Below are positions 35,675 through 46,979 of a DNA stretch of 64,000 bases, piece by piece (the stretch's first letter is position 1; each line of letters begins with the position of its first letter). The DNA is from Endocalyx cinctus (Eukaryota > Ascomycota > Sordariomycetes > Amphisphaeriales > Apiosporaceae). The notes under the pieces are model-generated. The model was not told the origin of the DNA. It saw nothing but the letters and a program-made list of their open reading frames with translations, and searched no databases. Made by a program: the position numbers and the translations under genes. The stretch spans positions 1,018,441 through 1,082,440 of the forward strand of contig BCKC01000001.1 of NCBI GenBank assembly GCA_001600455.1, given 5' to 3'.

Positions 35675-36789
35675 CTAGTGTTCTTCCTCCCATTTCCCCA
35701 GTGTAAATTGCGAATTGCACATATTCGTTAATTCCCAATCTTCAGCTCCCATCTCGCCCATCATGTCTTCGTCTCCCCGACCTCCACAGAGCCCAGCTAC
35801 GAACATGGTGGCCATGAAATGGTCATCGGTAGCGTGGGCGTCGCGATAGCGAGGATGCTTCATGAGACTGGTCACCCGCCGCCGCAACATCGGCCCGCCG
35901 CTCGGCCTAGTCCCCTTGACCGGCGCCGCCGACCTCCCCTTACCGCTCCTATCGGCCTCTTCGACCTCGGCGTGTCCGGGGCACAAGGCGCTGATGACCT
36001 CCTGCCTGAAATCCATCGCCCACGGCTCCGGCGGGGTCGGCTGCGCGAAGTTATCGCGATACCTCATCATCGGGGACCAGACGTTTCGGTACAAGTTGTG
36101 CACGCTGCCGCCGCTGCCGATGAAGAGGGTTTTATACTTTTTGGCCCGCAACGGTCGCAGGGCGGCGCCGACGGAGACGTGAAAGTGCGGGTCGTAGAGC
36201 GCGTTGGCGCTCACGATGGTGGTCGGCGGGCATCTGCCGGCGTCGGGAAACATGCGGATCAGGACGAGGTAGCAGTCGTGGATCCAGTCGAAGTCGGGCG
36301 CCAGGCGCGAGCCGATGCCGGCGGCGGTCAGGCGTCGCTGGATCTCGGGGACGAAGCCGAGGTCGGGCGTTAATTGGTAGGACGCGTATTTGGACGGGTG
36401 GACGTACGCGACGGGCGACTTTCCGGGCGTCGGGTGCGCGGATATGAGGACGCCGGGGAGGGTCGTGCACCAGTGGGCGCCCTGGTGGTTGGGGTTTAGC
36501 TTTTCATGTCTTAAGGTTTTTTTTTTTTTTTTTTTTTGTATTTATTCGTATATCTCTGCGCATGTGAAAGCAAGAAGAAAAAAGAGAAAGAAAAAAAAAT
36601 TAAACTTACCATCATGACGATATGCTCGATTCCGTTCGCTAATGCATCATCGCCCGCTTTCTTCCAGTAATCGGCCGACGCGCTCTCCTCTCCTAACATC
36701 ATGGTACTACCATGAGAGAACAGATGGACTGGGGACATAGGTCCCTCATCCTCTTTGCTTCTTGTTGTTACACCGTTTCCGACCGCCAT
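35675..36789 (-). CDS. LigB-type extradiol ring-cleavage dioxygenase (DODA-like), two exons
   Basis: Spliced model: exon 1 36789-36610, intron 36609-36482 (donor GTAAGT, acceptor CCAG), exon 2 36481-35675; 328 residues. The family opens catechol-type rings with a metal centre; fungal and plant relatives include DOPA 4,5-dioxygenases. Landmarks: FSHGSTMMLGE (His26), the splice-joined HIVMMGAHW (His63), FDWIHDCYLVLIRMFP (His128), PTTIVSANALYDPHFHV, and FIGSGGSVHNL (His188). These match the metal and substrate His positions expected for the class III (LigB) fold. The C-terminal part has HATDDHFMATMFVAGL, where bacterial relatives have a PEH-type motif. The ATG at 36789 is the first in frame after an upstream non-ATG stretch. 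An A run of about 22 lies inside the intron as transcribed. A cytosolic enzyme is expected; the natural substrate is unknown. Confidence 0.87.
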
Positions 36790-37660
36790 TTCTTTTGATC
36801 TGATTCTTGGTACTGGGGGGTTACACGTCTTTTTCACTTTACCCTCCAGTCAAACTGAAGTTAAAAAAAAGGGAAAAAAAAAAACCGTGGGGTCAAGAAA
36901 TTATTCGTCTGCCCTCTATTTTCCGAGTTCTCTTTTTTTTGGTCGTTCTCGTATCGTGGCTCTACTAATTTATCAAGTTCTAAATTATCTTTTTTATCAT
37001 TAAAGACTTTGTATTTCTTTTTTTTTCCGTCTAAAATAATCACCTGTCGAGTTTCTATAATTCCGATCGACTTTTTAGGGACGAGTCTAAGAAAGAGTTA
37101 ACTCTTGTTTCCTAATATAAAATACGAGATGATAACTTTTTACGGGAACGTTGACCTACCCGGCTCCCCAGTCCCGTGAAACGCGTTCCCCCCCGAGTGG
37201 GGGAATTGAAACCCACGGGACAATTAGCGTAGGAGGAGCCGGAAAAGTGGGCGATATACTGGGGTATCTGGGGAGACAAATCTTTCCATGGAGGAACTAA
37301 ATTATGGGTTTCCCAGTTTCGAGTTTTATAAGTTAGTTTAAGTTATGTAAAAAGAGACTATGTAAAAAAGTCATAGAGAGTAGAGTCGTGTTGAGCCGCT
37401 CTGTTAAATATTAGTAAAATGTTGGTTAATTTGATAATCAACATGTTGCGTTGAGTTGCATTGATTCTGGCTAAAGTAAAAGGGACATTCGTCAATAATG
37501 GCAAGGTTAATAATAGACTAATATTGTTTTTTTTGCTTCTAGATGTGATGTCCAGTATTATTATATTTGTATCCTATTGAGAATAACTGTATATGTATTT
37601 GAAGTCCACTTCGCCGTCTGAACCGCTACTTGCAATTCACATATACGAGTATTTAAAAAA
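36790..37660. other. Intergenic, no gene seen
   Basis: About 870 bp upstream of the dioxygenase gene and downstream of the ALDH-like gene (both minus). AT-rich, with A/T runs near 36866-36884, 36931-36939 and 37017-37027. No coding stretch is supported. Confidence 0.5.
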
Positions 37661-39395
37661 TCACTTTGCCAGCTCCATCGCTAACCGCACTCCCTTCCGT
37701 CCCGTAAACCAGGCCGTGTACCCGACGGCAGGTACCACGATAGTGAACAGGACACCGGCTCCGATGAGGATCCCCTGTTCGAAGAAACCAATGGCCCAGT
37801 TGTTGGGTTGCCCGGTAGGTTTCAGAGGCTTTATCGCCAACTCGCGAATCTGACGCGTATCCACCACATCCGCTTTCGCCTTCTTCTTGTCCGCTTTCGA
37901 TAACAGCTTCTCGGACATGGCAAAAGCGCTCTTAGGATCTGGGCCGGTAGTAAATTGAGGTCGCGCCTTGGAGAACATGTCCCCGTTATACCTGTAGCCT
38001 GAGAGATCGGCGTCCCGTCCCAAGGGCGCCGCAGGTCCGACGAGGAGGTGCGATGGGATCTGGTTCAGGTAAGAGACGTGGCAAGATAGGTGCTGCGCCA
38101 GGTACTTGGCCGCGCTGGCTTCGCCAAAGAAATATCCGGCGAGGAGAGGACCACTGTAGCGGTAGTTATGCCAGTTAGTTAATCAGGTTCTTTATTTTTC
38201 ACGTGGAATGAAATGGAAGCACATACTCAAGTTGGTGGTTAAATACGGCGTCGACTAAGCCCGAGCATGTGGCAATGGGCAGGTATTTGCCGGTAATTTT
38301 CATATTCATTAGCGGTGTTTTCCTGTGATCGTTATTGTTAGTATGCCGAATCTGATACTGTAGGCTTTCTCGATAATATGTGTACGTACTTTTCAACTAT
38401 GTTGATAAGCTTGAAATTGTCAGGTCCTAGGAGAGATACATGCCGGCGATCTTTGGCTTCTTTCACCATCGCCGCTAGAGAGTCGTTTTCCTTGCTACCT
38501 GCTTTCTTACCGGTCCCCTTTTCTTTGGAGAAACCCGCCATTGCGTACTTAAAGCAAGCGTTTGAAAACTTGGCCTTGATGTACTCATTTACGAGGACTA
38601 AGTCGGGAGCATAAGGCGACTTGCCGCCGAAGCTGAATCGCGCCGCGATAATTGCCTTGGCCGCGGCGTCTACGTCCGCGGTCCGATCCACGATAGCCAC
38701 GGCGCGGGCTGTCGTGGCCGACGCCAGTGTGCTTTCTGTAGATGAAGAATGATCGGCCGTCTGGTTCACCAGCGTAGCCGAGTTAAGGATCGATGAATCC
38801 GTTATTGTGCCGCTTATGCAGAACGTGTTAATGTCTAGGGCTGGAGGCAAAATATCTCGCAGAACGGAGTCTACGTGTAAGAGACTCCCTTGAAGCTAGT
38901 GGATGGTTAGAAATGGCTGGTTGTGATCCATAGGAACAAAGAGACAAATGAATTAGCATATAAATAATTCAAACTTACCTCAACGATGACACAATTCCCA
39001 GCAGCCATCGCCGCCGCCAACGGGCACACGATAGAGTAAAACCTGGTGTGGTTCGTAGGTCGAATGATAACCATCCCGACGCCTACCCTCCTCTGCGCGA
39101 AGTCCTTGCCGTGAACGACGGCGTATTCATCCTTCAGGGCCTGGTCGAAATCTAGCGAATCATAGAAATGCCTGACGGCGTCCATGGCGAGATAATACTC
39201 GCATTCGATCTCCTTCTCGTCAGAGGCGCCGCTTGTGTCATTATCGGCCGCCAATGCGCTACATATCCGGTCGGCGCCGTCTCGGAGCGCTTCATGCAGT
39301 TTGTGCAGCTGATCCTGCCGATACCGAATGTTTTCCGGCCGGCCGTCGGCGACGGAGTCTTGCAGACGCTCAATCGCAAGAATTTGGTCTGTCAT
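37661..39395 (-). CDS. Aldehyde-dehydrogenase-like pseudoenzyme with C-terminal membrane anchor, four exons
   Basis: Spliced model: exons 39395-38979, 38895-38390, 38322-38227 and 38153-37661; introns of 83, 67 and 73 bp with donors GTAAGT, GTACGT and GTATGT; 503 residues, the normal ALDH length. The N-terminal half has ALDH features: DAVRHFYDSLDFDQALKDEY, VGVGMVIIRPTNHTRFYSIV and CPLAAAMAAGNCVIVE. The stretch AIVDRTADVDAAAKAIIAAR then FSFGGKSPYAPDLVLVNE aligns by its surroundings with the active-site block of ALDHs. Where active enzymes have GQxC, this protein has GKSP (residues 230-233), so Pro233 sits at the nucleophile position. The usual ELGG glutamate motif just upstream is also absent. 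Residues about 461-490 form a hydrophobic segment (GILIGAGVLFTIVVPAVGYT), which suggests anchoring to an endomembrane or mitochondrial outer membrane. A non-catalytic or redirected role is my inference. Confidence 0.8.
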
Positions 39396-40119
39396 TCTGT
39401 GAGATAATTTTCTTTTTCTCTTTTGTTTTCTTTTTTTTTTTTTTTTTTTCTCTCAATTATTCACATATAAACTATAAATAACCAAAAAGAAAGTATGTTT
39501 GCATAAATCGGAAAATAGAGAATGGTATTTTGCTGTTGAAACAAAAAACGTCAGCAGCGAACAATTGGCTCCACGCCCCGGCTAGTGTATGTACTTTGGA
39601 ACTTGGAAATTATCTACGAAGGGAAATAATTCTCCAAAATAGAAAATATCGGTCGAGCTGAAGTTTCAGGATCTACAACTCGGATCATATTTTCCGCAAG
39701 GGGGGGTTCGGGGGGTCTACGGGACGGTTAAGAGCCGCGGAATGTGGGGGAGAATGCCCACCACATATCGTTGCCGGGAGAATTACTTTGCCTAGAAGGA
39801 AACGTGCTTTCGTCACATTTCCCCACGGCTAACGAATACTTACACTACGGCGTAGTGGAATACAACATTCCCCTGTCCAATTTCATATAGCAGTCAGGTG
39901 GTGGGTTTATTTTCGGGCGGACCTCGAATGCGACAGGGATCTTTCTTCCGGCTCGCCTTATTCGTGTCGCGGGCGGGTCTTTTTCAAGGCATTTCTTTCT
40001 TTTTATTCGGAAACCATCGTTAGAATTCAACAATACCTACACGTACATACATACATACATACGTGCATATACGTCAAAATACTCATTAAAATATTCATAC
40101 CATCGTCGCCTAGTAAAAT
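39396..40119. other. Divergent promoter region, ALDH-like / 40120 gene
   Basis: A T run of about 21 lies at 39429-39449, just upstream of the ALDH-like ATG on the minus strand, where it would be an A tract near the transcript start. A short GTAC/ATAC repeat (ACATACATACATAC) lies near 40045-40061. No gene is seen. Confidence 0.5.
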
Positions 40120-40633
40120 ATGTCAGCGACCACCCTAGAAAACCCCGCGACGACATCGTTACGGCACACTCTGAGAGACTACGAAATTCGAGTCACGGGA
40201 GAAGACGATTTACCTCAGCCGTCGCAGCAACGAGAGCAGCAGCAGCAGCAATCAGTAAGATGGGTGCCTCTGCTCGACCACGAGGCGCCGATAGTCGATA
40301 ACCCACCGCACTGGCCGAGCGATAGCTGGCGAGGCGTGCCTCATTATCGCCCTATCAATTACAACTTGGATTGGTCACAGAGGCCTTGGGGTGGGAATTC
40401 TTTCGAAACAGGGTTCGTCTCTATGATGTTTGTGGGTGTTTGGATAGAATCGGTAGGTTTTTCCCGTCCTCGAGCCGAGTCGTTTGTAGTGGAATAAGAG
40501 ATCGGATTGAGTATCAAAATATCGAACTGACTAACGCTTTCAATATTCGCAGACGGCTTGTTGGATATGGAGAAAGACTGGGGGGAGATTTAATAGCTCG
40601 TATTTTAGATACAAGATCGGTGGAGAAGTATGA
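40120..40633 (+). CDS. Small hypothetical protein, two exons
   Basis: Model: exon 1 40120-40452, intron 40453-40552 (donor GTAGGT, branch-like CTGACTAAC at about 40527-40535, acceptor CGCAG), exon 2 40553-40633; 137 residues. I do not recognise it. It begins MSATTLENPATTSLRHTL. It has a Gln-rich tract (about residues 31-44) and then a Trp/Pro-rich segment (VRWVPLLDHEAPIVDNPPHW, PINYNLDWSQRPWGGNSFE). Across the splice it has a hydrophobic stretch (FVSMMFVGVWIESTACWIW) that may touch a membrane, followed by a basic tail (RKTGGRFNSSYFRYK). The textbook branch site and phase-0 junction support the intron. Existence as an expressed gene is likely but not certain. Confidence 0.55.
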
Positions 40634-43543
40634 TACCAAGGCTTGGGTCGACAGCTGTATTCCGTCAATACATTTCAGATTAATGCCAATTTAATTCGTT
40701 CGCGGTGCCAATTTGCTGATAATAAATTTACGTTAACTGTCTTTAAAGGACGGACTGGTTTTCCAGAGATAACTAATTAATCACTAAACGTGAATGATCG
40801 TTGGCGAATATCTTTGACTGACAATCTTTCCGAATAGCCCCCAGGATAATTTGGCCTAATAAGTATCCTCACTAATTGATTTAGTCGTTTTTATCGTTCG
40901 ATAACGCAGGAATCCCTTCGTCTGTTTTGAGATGATCGATTGCCATCCCATACCGAAGCAGGTCCGTGAAACTGCTCGTTGATGTATCAAATATCGTAGA
41001 CGTCTTTTTCGCTGTCACCATCATCTTCGTATCGGTTCATACACCCAACCATCTTGACATCAAACCTCAAACTTGCCCCATTTTCCCCGAGCAGCGATAC
41101 CTGGAAAGCAGCGTAACTCGGTTGCCCACGCTTATGAGGCGCATCATTCTTGGGGTTTTTATGATTGACCGCGATGACGAAGAATCATGACCATCCCAAA
41201 TAATATTGAACCCGACGGTCTAACACCATTGTCTCCCGGAGATCGATGCGCGCATCCGAGCGTTAAAAGATTTTGGTCTCGGAGTGTACAAGCGACTCGC
41301 TTCATCACCCATATTATCGCTTAGGTATTAGCCTAGCGGCGAGAAGAATGACGAATTCCTTCAGTAAATAGGTGAGGGGCGGAAGAGCGCGAAGCATGTT
41401 ATATCGCTTGTCCTACGTGAATACCGGCCCCACCAGTTACACGTCATGCAACAGCTGTCGTCAGTAAGCGAAGCAGCTTTTCAACTTCGTTATGTGAGCC
41501 GTACTTAGGCCTCTCCTTTCTAGGGCCAATTCAGTTTGGATCTTTCGGAAATAGATATCCACCACGAACACGTCCGCGGGACAGGTCTTCAAACCCCATC
41601 AACGTCTAGATAGAAGCTTGTTTACAAGTTCCTCGACGCTACTCCCCCAAAAAAAATAGAATTTGCGCGAAGAATTCGATATTGGTGTGTATCCATAAGC
41701 GATGGTTGCTGTCGAAGGATTACGCACACGTCGTGTCCGACTTGTTCCCGTGCATTCAACGCGGCGTTATGACCTTAATGGTCCACTCAAAGCTCATCAG
41801 GGCGGAATTAACAATTTTTCATCTTTTCCAGAAATGTACATTATCCTAGACAGGAGTGGTGTTTAATTCGAGCTGGGTCTGGTTTTCTCGTCTTATTGCG
41901 TCTTCGCCACGTTGTACGGCAGGTCGTCCCGAGGCCATCTAGGGAAACCAATACTTTTTTTTTAAAAAAAAAAAAAAGTGTATGGTAACACGATAGGATT
42001 TTCAAATGTATCGATATTGTACCAATTTAAAGTTTTATCGATCCAATACTATACAAATCTCGATAATTACATCCCTTCACTATAACATGGTCTACATGGC
42101 AGTCATTGATATCCATTTCAAAGTTCAAAATATTCAATATTCAATCGCAGAATATAGTTGCATGTACCACAACTTGAGTGAGATAGTATATAGAGGCAAA
42201 TGAACAATAAGTATGACCCCGTATATATGAAAAACTCGATGTCAGACTTTTGGATGGAGCATTGTCTTTTTTTTCTTAACTGTTATTTTTACTTTCTAAC
42301 AATATTCAACTTGGTGCCATATATAGTTTTCCCCTAACAATGGCAAGACTCTCACCTAAACCAGAACTAATACTTCGGGGAGTTTACCTAACGTGTCTCA
42401 ATTCTCACCTTCACTTTGTCTCCTTACAACTACTACCTAGTCTCTTCCAGTAAGAGGTTGAATTTAAGTAGTGTCGAAGAGCATTATCATGGTTAAGATG
42501 GCGATACTCTCATAGTTCCAGATATCTAGCCGCGGCACATCATAGGTCGGATGCTATCAGCAGAAATATATCTATACTATAATGGATTCTCACGGAATCT
42601 TAGCACCTGAGCCGACTGATGACTTAAGCCCATATACATATCCATTATATATAAATATTAAAAAGATTATTTCGCCGAGGTGAACAATATTTACCCTGTT
42701 GTCCTCGCGCTGATCGGCTTAATTCCGGCCCCGTGAATCTTGAGTCCCCCGACTGCAATGCTACCATAAACCCATAATTATGGATCGACGATCTTGACTA
42801 CCGAGATTCTTTACTTCAATGATTCATGTCCAATAACCGTATCAGGACAGTTACAATATACTTAAACCTGTCCTTATTGGAGTTTTGGAGTTTCGTATGA
42901 CAGTATACTTGTGCCCTATATCCGCCAAATACTCATATTTGCCTCTCTCCTGAGTGGCATGACCGTCCAATTTCCATTCCGTAACTACGATCACCCACTT
43001 CTCCTCTTAAAAACTCTGGATTGTTGGAGTATGTACTGCGCGTATGTGAATCTCCGAGTTATAGCCACATCCTGGTCTAAGAAACAACATCATTCCCGTA
43101 GATCTGTACTCCCAACGTGCGGGGGTTTCATGAATGCGCCCAGTAGAATACAGTAAGGGTTTGTCACAGTACTTGATCAAAGATGGAAGCTATATAATAG
43201 AAGAAGAGGGTTACAGGGAATAAAACTTCGGAGGTGACTCTAGGCCTATAAAGCGTGCTTGGTATGTTGTATTTTCTTAGATAGACTGATCATTGTTGGT
43301 CGCTGCAGCGTATAAGTAACAAAAGGCGAAGTATCCGTATGTGTCGAGAAAGGCTACTTTCAATAATATCAAAATAACCTCGGCTCGCAGAGTAAACTCT
43401 CTTCCATTCTTTAACTTCAAATAAATCGCTTCGTAGCACTCGAAGAAAATGATAGTTCTACAAGCTAACCAGAACACCACGATTCCGCGATATCGTCGTT
43501 TAGTACACACTCTTAGATAAAGAACCCCTTATCCAGTACAAAA
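40634..43543. other. Intergenic, no gene seen
   Basis: About 2.9 kb without a supportable gene. Mostly AT-rich from 41940 on. It has a T10/A13 junction at about 41957-41977 that could fold as a hairpin. Short open frames on both strands have no family resemblance. Confidence 0.5.
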
Positions 43544-45007
43544 ATGTCCGAATCACATTCGGGAATCAGCAGTGAGGAATCATTCGATATTATCATCATC
43601 GGTGCCGGACTTTCCGGTATAAACTGCGCGTATCGAATACAAACTCGCCTACCTCAACTAAACTTTGTCGTTCTCGAAGGTCGTAATCATCTTGGCGGCA
43701 CATGGGATCTGTTTAAGTATCCTGGCATACGATCGGACTCAGATTTCTATACTTTAGGGTTTGCTTGGCATCCCTGGACCGCGGATCACCCCGTCGTCGA
43801 AGCCCCCGAGATCCTGCAGTACATCGACGAAGCGGTCACCCAGCACGGCATAAGCAAGTATATCCGGTTCGGGCAGAAGGTCTCGTCGGCGGACTGGTCA
43901 TCCAAGAGTCGCTCGTGGGAGCTGACTGTAGATGATGGAGGGCAGGAGAGAACGTACTATGCGCGCTGGATGATGCTGGGAACAGGATACTACGACTACG
44001 AGAAACCGCTCGAGACGACCATACCGGGCCTGGACAACTTTCAGGGGAAGATTATCCATCCGCAGTTCTGGCCGACGGAATACGACTACACGGACAAGAA
44101 GGTCGCTATCATCGGGAGCGGCGCCACCGCGGTCACTCTTTTACCGGAAATGGCGAAGAAGGCTTCCAAAGTGGCCATGATCCAAAGGAGCCCGACTTAT
44201 ATCATCGTCCAGCCCAACGCCGTTTGGGCGCCGCGGTACCTCCCAGGCTCCATTCTCGACTTGTACAGACGCGTCAGCTATATCGTAGGCACCTACCTGA
44301 GTGCGTTATTTTGCATCCATTTCCCCGACCAGGCCAGAGAGAAGATCCGGAAGGACATCGTCAAGCGGCTCCCCGCCTGGATCCCCTTCGACACGCATTT
44401 CAAGCCGCGATACAACCCGTGGGAGCAGCGCATGTGCCTAGACCCGGACGGGAATTTTTACAAAGTCCTGAACGGGCCGAAGGCCGGCGTGATCACCGGG
44501 CATATCGACACCGTAACGGACCGCGGCGTCAAGATGCGGGGGTCCGAAGACGTCGTCGAAGCGGACGTCGTCGTCACCGCCACCGGTATCCAGATGCTCA
44601 TGGGCGGGCACGTCGAGATCCGGATCGACGGCGAGCCTCTGTCGTGGCGCGAGAAGTTTATATGGAACGGGGCGATGCTGGACGGGGTCCCGAACATGAT
44701 GTTCATGCTCGGCTACACCAACCACTCCTGGACCCTAGGGTCCGACGACACCGCCATCCTCTTGACCCGCGTCTGGAAGGAGATGGAGAGGCGGGGTAAG
44801 GGCGCGGTGACGCCGGTCGTGCCGGTCGAGGCGACGGAGAAGACGGAGAAGATGTGGCAGCTGAACGCGACTTACGCGACGCGCGCGGACTTGGACTTAC
44901 CTGTCTATGGAGCCACTGGCAACTGGAGACCGAGGACGCATGCTCCTTTTGATTATGTACATGCTAGATGGGGGGATTATACCAGCGATGTACAGTTTTC
45001 ATCTTAA
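43544..45007 (+). CDS. Flavin-containing monooxygenase, Baeyer-Villiger type
   Basis: Intronless gene, 487 residues. Enzymes of this class use FAD and NADPH to insert oxygen into ketones or to oxygenate heteroatoms. The FAD-binding fingerprint GAGLSG is at residues 20-25, followed by GGTWDLFKYPGIRSDSDFYT (51-70), characteristic of the group. The Baeyer-Villiger fingerprint FxGxxxHxxxWP is present as FQGKIIHPQFWP (166-177). The second Rossmann motif, for NADPH, is GSGATA (191-196). The C-terminal part contains VVVTATGIQMLMGG and FMLGYTNHSW, also typical. The protein looks complete and is somewhat short for a BVMO (many exceed 530), so it may belong to the compact FMO-like branch. No membrane segment is clear apart from a hydrophobic patch near 245-262. 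The substrate is unknown. The nearest neighbours are not obvious pathway partners. Confidence 0.9.
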   Translation: MSESHSGISSEESFDIIIIGAGLSGINCAYRIQTRLPQLNFVVLEGRNHLGGTWDLFKYPGIRSDSDFYTLGFAWHPWTADHPVVEAPEILQYIDEAVTQHGISKYIRFGQKVSSADWSSKSRSWELTVDDGGQERTYYARWMMLGTGYYDYEKPLETTIPGLDNFQGKIIHPQFWPTEYDYTDKKVAIIGSGATAVTLLPEMAKKASKVAMIQRSPTYIIVQPNAVWAPRYLPGSILDLYRRVSYIVGTYLSALFCIHFPDQAREKIRKDIVKRLPAWIPFDTHFKPRYNPWEQRMCLDPDGNFYKVLNGPKAGVITGHIDTVTDRGVKMRGSEDVVEADVVVTATGIQMLMGGHVEIRIDGEPLSWREKFIWNGAMLDGVPNMMFMLGYTNHSWTLGSDDTAILLTRVWKEMERRGKGAVTPVVPVEATEKTEKMWQLNATYATRADLDLPVYGATGNWRPRTHAPFDYVHARWGDYTSDVQFSS

Positions 45008-45839
45008 GATGATATCCATACAATGACTCCCTTATATGTAGGTTGGTATGATTCAGATGTGAATAATTATCTTCTCTTAATAGTTTCCTCAATTTTTTTC
45101 GAGCAACACAGGAAAAATATCATTATAATCTGATTGTCATTATTAGTGCATAGGCGATGATGCAATTTCTAGTATTCCTTGCTTCCGTGTGTATACTCGC
45201 TCGATCATGGTTGGTCTGAACCAGAGATTAAAAGGAGGAACATAGTCTCATAGCTTCGTGTTGAACAGTTACAGCGATGGAGCTGCACGGAATGTGTAAT
45301 ACGTGATTAATACCGTCTCTATTTATTCCTCTCCGCATACGAATAATCGCAAATAGCATAGGAAGTCATTCCTACCTCAAATGTTATTGATTTATTTGGT
45401 AGATTTTCCCTGTGACCATACTTTCTATATTATTCACCCCGCTGCGGCGGTTAAAAGGGGGTTCGAATTTAACTTGTCATTATTATGATTATCCCTATTC
45501 ACATCCAGATTCTGTTCGAGGTCAAGATATAATAGAACACACAATGACACCAGACGAATTAGAATATCATAGGTGAAGTGTATCGATTGTTTCTATGTAA
45601 ACCGGCAGGTCAAAGATGCCAGGAATTCCATGGCAGCGGAATAATATCCTGCCTTCTCTTCTCTCTAGCGTCTATCAATCAGGTTGACTTTCTACTCGGG
45701 TTTGAAAGCAGGGATATCAACGACTAATCCTCAAGTCTAATTTGCCCACGGCAGACTTCTCTAAAGAAAACAAAACACATCCTCCTCACATCTTCGATCG
45801 GGGACGGGGGTCGGCGTTATCACGGTGGTCGTCAGAGAG
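45008..45839. other. Intergenic between convergent genes
   Basis: About 830 bp between the stop codons of the monooxygenase (+) and glutaredoxin (-) genes. No coding sequence is seen. Confidence 0.5.
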
Positions 45840-46323
45840 TCAGAGAGCGTTGGCCTCGGTGAGCAAGCCCTTGAGCTCGCCCGATATGGCCTGCAAGTCC
45901 GAGTTACCGCCGATGTGCTTCTGGCTGATGTAGATGTTGGGGACGGTGCGCTGGCCGGATAACTCGCCCAGGGCGGCCTGGATAGCCGAACCGTCGGGGA
46001 CCTGGTCGAGCTCGACGAGCTTGTACTTGGCGCCCATGCTGTCGAGGAGCTTCTTGGAAGCGGAGCAGTAAGGGCAGTACGACTTGGAGAACACGGCTAA
46101 GCGGAAGAAGGTACAGCAACGTTAGTTATACGACACTAATTTCTTTGAAAGAAAATGAAGGAATTGCACGGAAGAGCGGCATAATTAGATTGCGTAACGG
46201 GAATTGGCATTTGGTAAGGAATTAACGGGCAGTAGGCAAGTGGGAAAAAAAAAAAAAAGCCCCCGACTTACCAACGGCGTTCTCGTTGATGATGCTCTCA
46301 GCTTTGGTCTTAGCGGCAGACAT
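45840..46323 (-). CDS. grx1: Dithiol glutaredoxin, two exons
   Basis: Spliced model: exon 1 46323-46272, intron 46271-46097 (donor GTAAGT, acceptor TTAG), exon 2 46096-45840; 102 residues, the normal size of class I glutaredoxins. It reduces disulfides and glutathionylated proteins with glutathione in the cytosol. The active site is CPYC (Cys25-Cys28) within VFSKSYCPYCSASKKLL. The cis-Pro loop is TVPNIYI (68-74) and the glutathione-binding loop HIGGNSDL (78-85). The splice site divides an Ala codon between ENAV and VFSKS, restoring the family's first beta strand. No presequence is present, so the cytosolic (Grx1-like) form is more likely than a mitochondrial one. An A run of about 14 lies in the intron region on the plus strand near 46244-46257. 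Confidence 0.93.
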
Positions 46324-46979
46324 GGCTTCTGGTGATGGAGAGAAACTTGAAAAAAGACGACGAATGAGATACATGAAAATAAAGACTTAGTAGTCAAAAG
46401 ATGGAAGAGTATCGAGAGGAGATGATGGGCGAAGAGGAATAAAATAGTTGTTGTAACTGTTAAGTGGGGGGTGGGGTTGTGTTTTAAAGTCGTATCTACG
46501 ATGCGGTGTTTGTACTAAAAGTATGTCGCAATCGGTATTTACTAACTACTTAAGTAGGTACCCGGTATTTATAAAGACGTAATGAGTGTTTGATCCATAA
46601 TCCAACACCTAAGAAGGATTAATTGCTTATTCAAATTTTCACATGTGTTGTAAGGGGGAAAATAAAAGTATTTGTCACGAGGTAAAATAAATGATTCCAA
46701 AAATCTTTTATTTACTTTCTTACCTAGATGGGCTTAACTATGCGAGGCTATGATTATGACGACCAAACTGATTCCTAATACGGAGCACCGGAGTACAGGC
46801 TTATTTTATAGCCGTCGGTGATCTGTCATGCCAAACATGTTCTTTGTAGATATTTGTGTAAATTGTGAATATTTATGCGAAACAAGCGCTTACCAGTCCA
46901 GTATTTTAACCAGACAATTCCATTGTGACCGAATTACTCTGTATAAGAGAAACAAAAAATAACTTATCAATGAATCTCT
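46324..46979. other. Intergenic, no gene seen
   Basis: About 650 bp. It contains AATACGGAGCACCGGAGTAC at about 46777-46796, a degenerate doublet of the CGGAGTAC motif discussed elsewhere, and a TACTTAAGTAGGTACC patch near 46547-46562. No gene is supported. Confidence 0.5.

Noticed and set aside
44224..44799. 191-codon plus-strand frame inside the flavin monooxygenase gene
   Set aside because: Arg/Pro/His-rich shadow of the real frame, with no independent motif.
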